A stretch of DNA of 64,000 nucleotides from Capitella teleta (lineage: Eukaryota > Annelida > Polychaeta > Capitellidae): positions 2,469-66,468 of the forward strand of contig KB306459.1 of assembly GCA_000328365.1 (NCBI GenBank), written 5' to 3'. The translations under genes and the position numbers were made by a program. Positions 60,101-64,000 of the stretch are shown piece by piece (positions within the stretch are counted from its first letter, which is position 1; each line of letters opens with the position of its first letter). The notes under the pieces are model-generated. The model saw nothing but the letters and a program-made list of their open reading frames with translations. It searched no databases and was not told where the DNA came from.

Positions 60101-61218
60101 TCAAACCGCAGGAATTCCATCTCCGTCGTTGCATAAGTCAGTTTCGCAGAATGTTTCGCACGTCTCCCAATGCGTGTCTTCTTCGCAGTTGTCTTCGCGT
60201 GCATTGCGTGGCTCACATCCTCTGTAGAATGATCGCATGACCCCTTCACCTGCATCATTAACATATTGTATTAAATATATTCATGATATATATTCATATT
60301 CATAACATATTGTATTAAATATATTCATAAGAATAGATAAAACCCACAATTTGAGGCATATCGCCTTGGTATGACAGAAGCATATATCATAATGGAGGCA
60401 ATTTCTGAATCGTCATTTTTACAAATTTTACGTATACGTAAACTCGCCGGTCGCTGTAACCTGCTGCATTCATAACGTTATGATTGTGCTATCAAGGCTA
60501 AGGATTGCGCTATGATTTCCAAAATAAGAGGCTTGCACGCGGTTCTCACCACAGAAAAATCATTAGCACCTAATTATTTTTCTGTGGTTCTCACAGGTAT
60601 GACCAGCGCAATAAGTTCGTCAATTACGCCTTATTCATAATTTCATTTGCATATAACGTGTGTGTACTGTACCTATATCCCACATGCGTTGAACTCGACA
60701 GACGTAGTCTTCGTGTCCACATTCCACGATGCTGCCGTGGATGTCGTTGGCTGGGTCAGTGACGCACGAATCGTCGCCTTCTGGGTGGTAACTGTAGATG
60801 CAGGCATAGCATCGATAATCCTCACTGGACACGTGCGCTATTGCGGGACGCAGACATTAAGCGCATTAATATGAGTGGCATTTTAGGCAATGATAATTAT
60901 TGCGTTATGAGTATAATTAGCATGGTACATAGCCTTTCTTAAGTCTGATGATCGTTAATTATGAAAATAATATGTTTATTATAAGCGAAGTGCTCTTCAA
61001 GGCTAGGTATCTACGAGCAAATATTCAGTTAATCACACAAGGTACTTCGATTGAGCACAGATGAAAAGTGCATAATATTATATTTGTTTTCATGGATATC
61101 ATTATCACAGAATCACGAATAAACATTAACATCTAGCATAATTATTCAATTGTCTAATTATTTAGCTAAGCTTACCTGCTACGCACAGTAGCACAACGGA
61201 CAATATTGTCGCTCTCAT
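60101..61218 (-). CDS. Secreted Ly6/uPAR (three-finger) protein
   Basis: Three minus-strand exons: 61218-61176, 60837-60673 and 60249-60101, joined in phase 1 by GT-AG introns, encode 118 residues. Residues 1-15 (MRATILSVVLLCVAA) are a signal peptide. The mature part has ten cysteines in the LU-domain order: RCYAC, DDSC, VECG, DYVC, RGC, DNC, ETC, TFC and the closing DLCN. The C-x-x-C start and LCN end are the hallmark of the three-finger fold. There is no hydrophobic C-terminal tail, so it is probably secreted and not GPI-anchored. Family members act as toxins, receptor modulators or adhesion factors; the ligand here is unknown. AATAAA overlaps the stop (TGAATAAA); the true 3' end may lie further on. 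Intron 2 contains a near-perfect hairpin flanked by direct repeats. It is convergent with FBXL7, ~600 bases away. Confidence 0.88.
60541..60594. repeat. Hairpin with 9-bp flanking direct repeats
   Basis: CCACAGAAAAATCATTAG (60549-60566) and CTAATTATTTTTCTGTGG (60570-60587) pair at 17 of 18 positions around a 3-base loop. GGTTCTCAC occurs at 60541 and 60586. It lies in intron 2 of the Ly6-type gene. Confidence 0.85.
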
Positions 61219-61707
61219 ATCTTCAGCGTTATAAGGCTGATTACAAATGAATGGATCCTTTATTTACTATTTAGGTATGAACCCATATGTTATATTTAAT
61301 CAGGAGTACTTCAAAATACTTATATACGCTATTGGTTAAAAATATATGCATAAAACACTGATGTTGTTGTTGGTTTTCGCTGCTATCATGCTTACATCTC
61401 TAACCTATTAGATTATGATGTGAAATTGCAATCGATAACATCTGGGCTTAAGTCATAATCAGATAAATTTCGCATGAAGTGACTCATTAAGCACGTAATG
61501 TTTACCTATTACTTGCTTATTGCCTGACTGTGTACCATAAATAACTTCGAGTATGTCACTGCAATCACCTCTGATCAATGACGCAGCGATTGTTTACCCT
61601 CGACAATTTTGCACCTTACTATCGATATGTTCCTCCTTACCACATTTCAAAAGTCGCATTCTCCAAAGTTTAGCCAATCCCTCACACTTTCGTACTCCTG
61701 TCTCATA
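61219..61707. other. 5' flank of the Ly6-type gene
   Basis: No gene recognised. On the minus strand a TATA-like CTTATAACG lies only ~15 bases before the ATG, too close to be a confident promoter. Confidence 0.3.
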
Positions 61708-61884
61708 GGGGGGCTGATTCCAGAGAAAAACTTAACGGATATCGCTGAACTAAGTATGTACATGTGTATCTCAACTACTCCTAGCGATTCCAAATATAGT
61801 TATTCCAGAGTGCTTCTTTCTGGAATGGATTAGGCATGCTTTCAGAGGCAGCACAGCTGAGGTAGGACCTCTGGAATCGACCCG
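61708..61884. mobile_element. Relic of the GGCCGATTCCAGA MITE
   Basis: GGGGCTGATTCCAGAGAAAAAC at the left and CCTCTGGAATCGACCC at the right are decayed inverted repeats of the MITE at 17395-18024, with AACTTAACGG-type subterminal sequence. Much shorter than that copy. Confidence 0.65.
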
Positions 61885-62032
61885 GGTATATATACATGTA
61901 GTTTGCTACTTTTAAGTCAATGGCAAATTTCAATACTAGTATATGTATTGACTGAATGGTTCTCAAATTGGTCCCATCGTAAGTTGTAAGGTTTATATAC
62001 CAACTCTCACCTGGATAGTAATCCAACTTGAA

Positions 62033-62033
62033 A

Positions 62034-62088
<55 letters not shown>
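62033..62088 (+). repeat. (AAAT)n microsatellite
   Basis: About 14 copies of AAAT, followed by an A run. It could be the tail of a retroposon, whose body is not recognised. Confidence 0.95.
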
Positions 62089-62147
62089 AAAAAAAAAGTT
62101 TAAAAAAAAAGTAAAAATCATCGGCTTTGATATGCATGATATAATGG

Positions 62148-62213
62148 CAGGGCATTGTCTAACGAGCAGACGACGCCACACCATTCGCTCAGAGCGGCCA
62201 ACTGGGTGTTACA
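62148..62213 (-). repeat. Dispersed ~65-bp repeat copy
   Basis: Minus strand reads TAACACCCAGTTGGCCGCTC, then GTGTGGCGTCGTCTGCTCGT and TAGACAATGC; the fullest copy in the window. Confidence 0.7.
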
Positions 62214-63209
62214 CAATGATGGCAGGGATCATTGGCAGAAATGTGTTGGTTGTTGATTGCTATACGTTGACAATGCAGGGTTAATCCCAGACACGCTTAC
62301 ATCATTTCTACACCGATCCATATTTGCCACAGCACTCAGTGACTCCCCCCCCCCACACACACACACAGCAACACTCATATAAACATGGTTTAAGCGCTAT
62401 TTGGACAAAGACGTAACTAATTGAAGGAAATTCACTATTGGCATAAGAATAATAATAATATTAATAATATCATATTACGAATGTGATAGGCAATTAACAA
62501 TTTCATTTCTGACAAAATAAGAGAGATATTATGTTAGAATGCATTGAGTGACATTATTATAGCAACAACACAAGAATTGATGGAATTCATACATGGACAC
62601 CAATTTGAGCATTTTGTATTTCATCGATAATATAAGTAAATCAATCATGAAATCATAAAATTTAGCGTGAGATGAACACATCACAAACTTGCAATCATGC
62701 ATTAAGGGCCATTGGATCCCTCAGTGGCTTAATTGAGATACCACTGGCATTGATTGCCGAAATATTATCAATATTTGAAGTTATGCCATACACAAATATC
62801 AATGGTAACTTGTTAGCGATCATAAAAAGCAAGACACGCGCTTAAGTCATCCTTTTGTGGATTACTGGTTAAACTGAACCTACTACCATACGCTCGTTCA
62901 AGTTACCTTATTTGTGAGAGGAGAAAAATAATAATAAAGGAAAGTAATTAAACATTTGATGTCAGATGTTGACAGGTACAGGTATGCAAACAAGTATAAC
63001 GTTCAATTGTTACGTTGTAAATGTACAAATAATTTAGGATGTGTACACTTAACATATCAATACATTACCCGGAACCGTATGTGCACGAATGTGGTGCACA
63101 CTGTTTCTAGGTCAATTTATTCCTTTCATCTGCAACGCACCAGTAAGCTAAGCTAGAATCATCCCAAGCGACGTTTTAAGCACACAATGCACTAGTACTT
63201 CTTCCTTAT
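62214..63209. other. No gene recognised
   Basis: Contains a C run and (CA)n at 62345-62367. No supported exon. Confidence 0.35.
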
Positions 63210-63979
63210 TCAACTATCCTTTCCAGCGTCATCGTCATCTTCTTCAGATGATGATTCCCAGTCCGCCATTATCTCATTCCATTTCATCCAGGCACGAATT
63301 TTCTGCCCGGGAAACACGCGACAGAATGGACACAGCAGTCCCTGGTCCAAGTAGGCTTTGCTCTGGAGAGGAGGACATCCGAAGAGGTTGATAACACCTG
63401 ACGTCTGTGAAAGCATTGAACGTGTAAACTGACAGTAATATTGTTAAAATAACCCACCTTGGACTGACCCTTTAACTGATCAATGGACTTCCCAGTTGAT
63501 ATATTTTTACAGCTGCACATTTTGTATAGAAACTTGCACGTTCTCAATGGTTTATATTCTGTCATAGCTGTCGTTGTAGAACCGGCTCTTGATTTTGCCC
63601 AACTCCTTACGCTGGGCGTGCCAGTAGCAAATTTCTTTGGAGTGTTTGATTTTTCTGTTTTCGGCTCAGCCTTTGTGACTTTCTTTTCTTCATTATTCTC
63701 AGGGACCTTATATTTTGTTATTTTCAAACCGCTAGAAGTGCTTTGTTTACTGCCGGTATCTTTCTCAGAGCCGGAGGTCGATGAACCAAGCATACCTCCA
63801 AAACCGTTTTGCTTAATGTTACCTTGTTCTGCTGCATCTTGATCTGCATCTTCTTCAGCTATAGACATTGATTTCATAGTCACTGTCCGAGGCTTCTGCT
63901 TTGGGGGTAATGAGGGTCTTGATCGATTCTGTGAGGGTGTTGGCGTACCACGTTCTGATTTCTGCTTCATGATTGTCTG
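63210..63979 (-). CDS. 3' part of an unrecognised gene
   Basis: Two minus-strand exons, ~63979-63458 and 63404-63210, joined in phase 0 across a 53-base GT-AG intron, encode about 240 residues. The first ~135 residues are basic and Ser/Thr/Pro-rich (SRPSLPPKQKPRTVTMKSMS). A folded-looking C-terminal part follows: EYKPLRTCKFLYKMCSCK, INLFGCPPLQSKAYLDQGLL, CPFCRVFPGQKIRAWMKWNE, then an acidic tail (SSSEEDDDDAGKDS). Four cysteines of the C-terminal part (CSC, FGC, CPFC) could bind zinc; I do not recognise the family. An acceptor-like CTTCCAG precedes the first codons near 63979 and the frame is open there, so earlier exons probably lie beyond the window. The ATG at 63970 could instead be the start. 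Confidence 0.6.
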
Positions 63980-64000
63980 GAAGATTTTATTGGTATCATG

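Overview
This is animal nuclear DNA: split genes with GT-AG introns, long introns, AATAAA signals, low coding density and many DNA transposons and solo LTRs. The gene content (secreted discoidin-domain, VWD-domain and Ly6-type proteins, an FBXL7 orthologue, a THAP gene relic) suits an invertebrate deuterostome such as an echinoderm or hemichordate. The sequence alone does not settle the species. Two 50-base N gaps show it is a draft scaffold.

Layout. 0-6 kb: a two-exon cysteine-rich gene of unknown function (393-1452, +) and a five-exon secreted F5/8 type C (discoidin) gene (4172-5612, +) that uses a GC-AG intron. 7-15 kb: a repeat complex with three solo LTRs in a family with ends TGTTAA...CTACGTCA and 5-bp target duplications. 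It also holds a tandem array of ~0.97-kb units separated by (AATC)n microsatellites. 15-16.2 kb: CCAAT/E-box sequence that is partly duplicated, then a decayed two-exon THAP-domain gene. 17.4-19.3 kb: two MITEs and a 161-bp tandem duplication. 20.4-23.1 kb: an LTR nested inside an LTR, and an LTR fragment. 27.7-28.5 kb: a four-exon VWD-domain gene whose 5' end was not found. 28.9-33.1 kb: promoter-like modules rich in GTCGCGAC and CCAAT, a 974-bp pogo-like element with a transposase helix-turn-helix remnant, a second copy of the TTAA-flanked MITE, and a 170-bp pogo-type MITE. 33-43.4 kb: no convincing gene. 43.4-59.5 kb: FBXL7 (+), three recognised coding exons with a 14.2-kb intron that holds a YY1/ZNF143/TATA-like promoter candidate. 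60.1-61.2 kb (-): a small secreted ten-cysteine Ly6/uPAR protein. 63.2-64 kb (-): the 3' part of an unrecognised gene running off the window.

The genes look independent: one intracellular ubiquitin-ligase adaptor, three predicted secreted or surface proteins, and two unknowns. The most unusual non-genic signal is the 9-mer GCGTTATGA, which I count at least 14 times on the two strands where about 0.5 would be expected at random. It forms clusters, one with a spacing of 21-23 bp over five sites.
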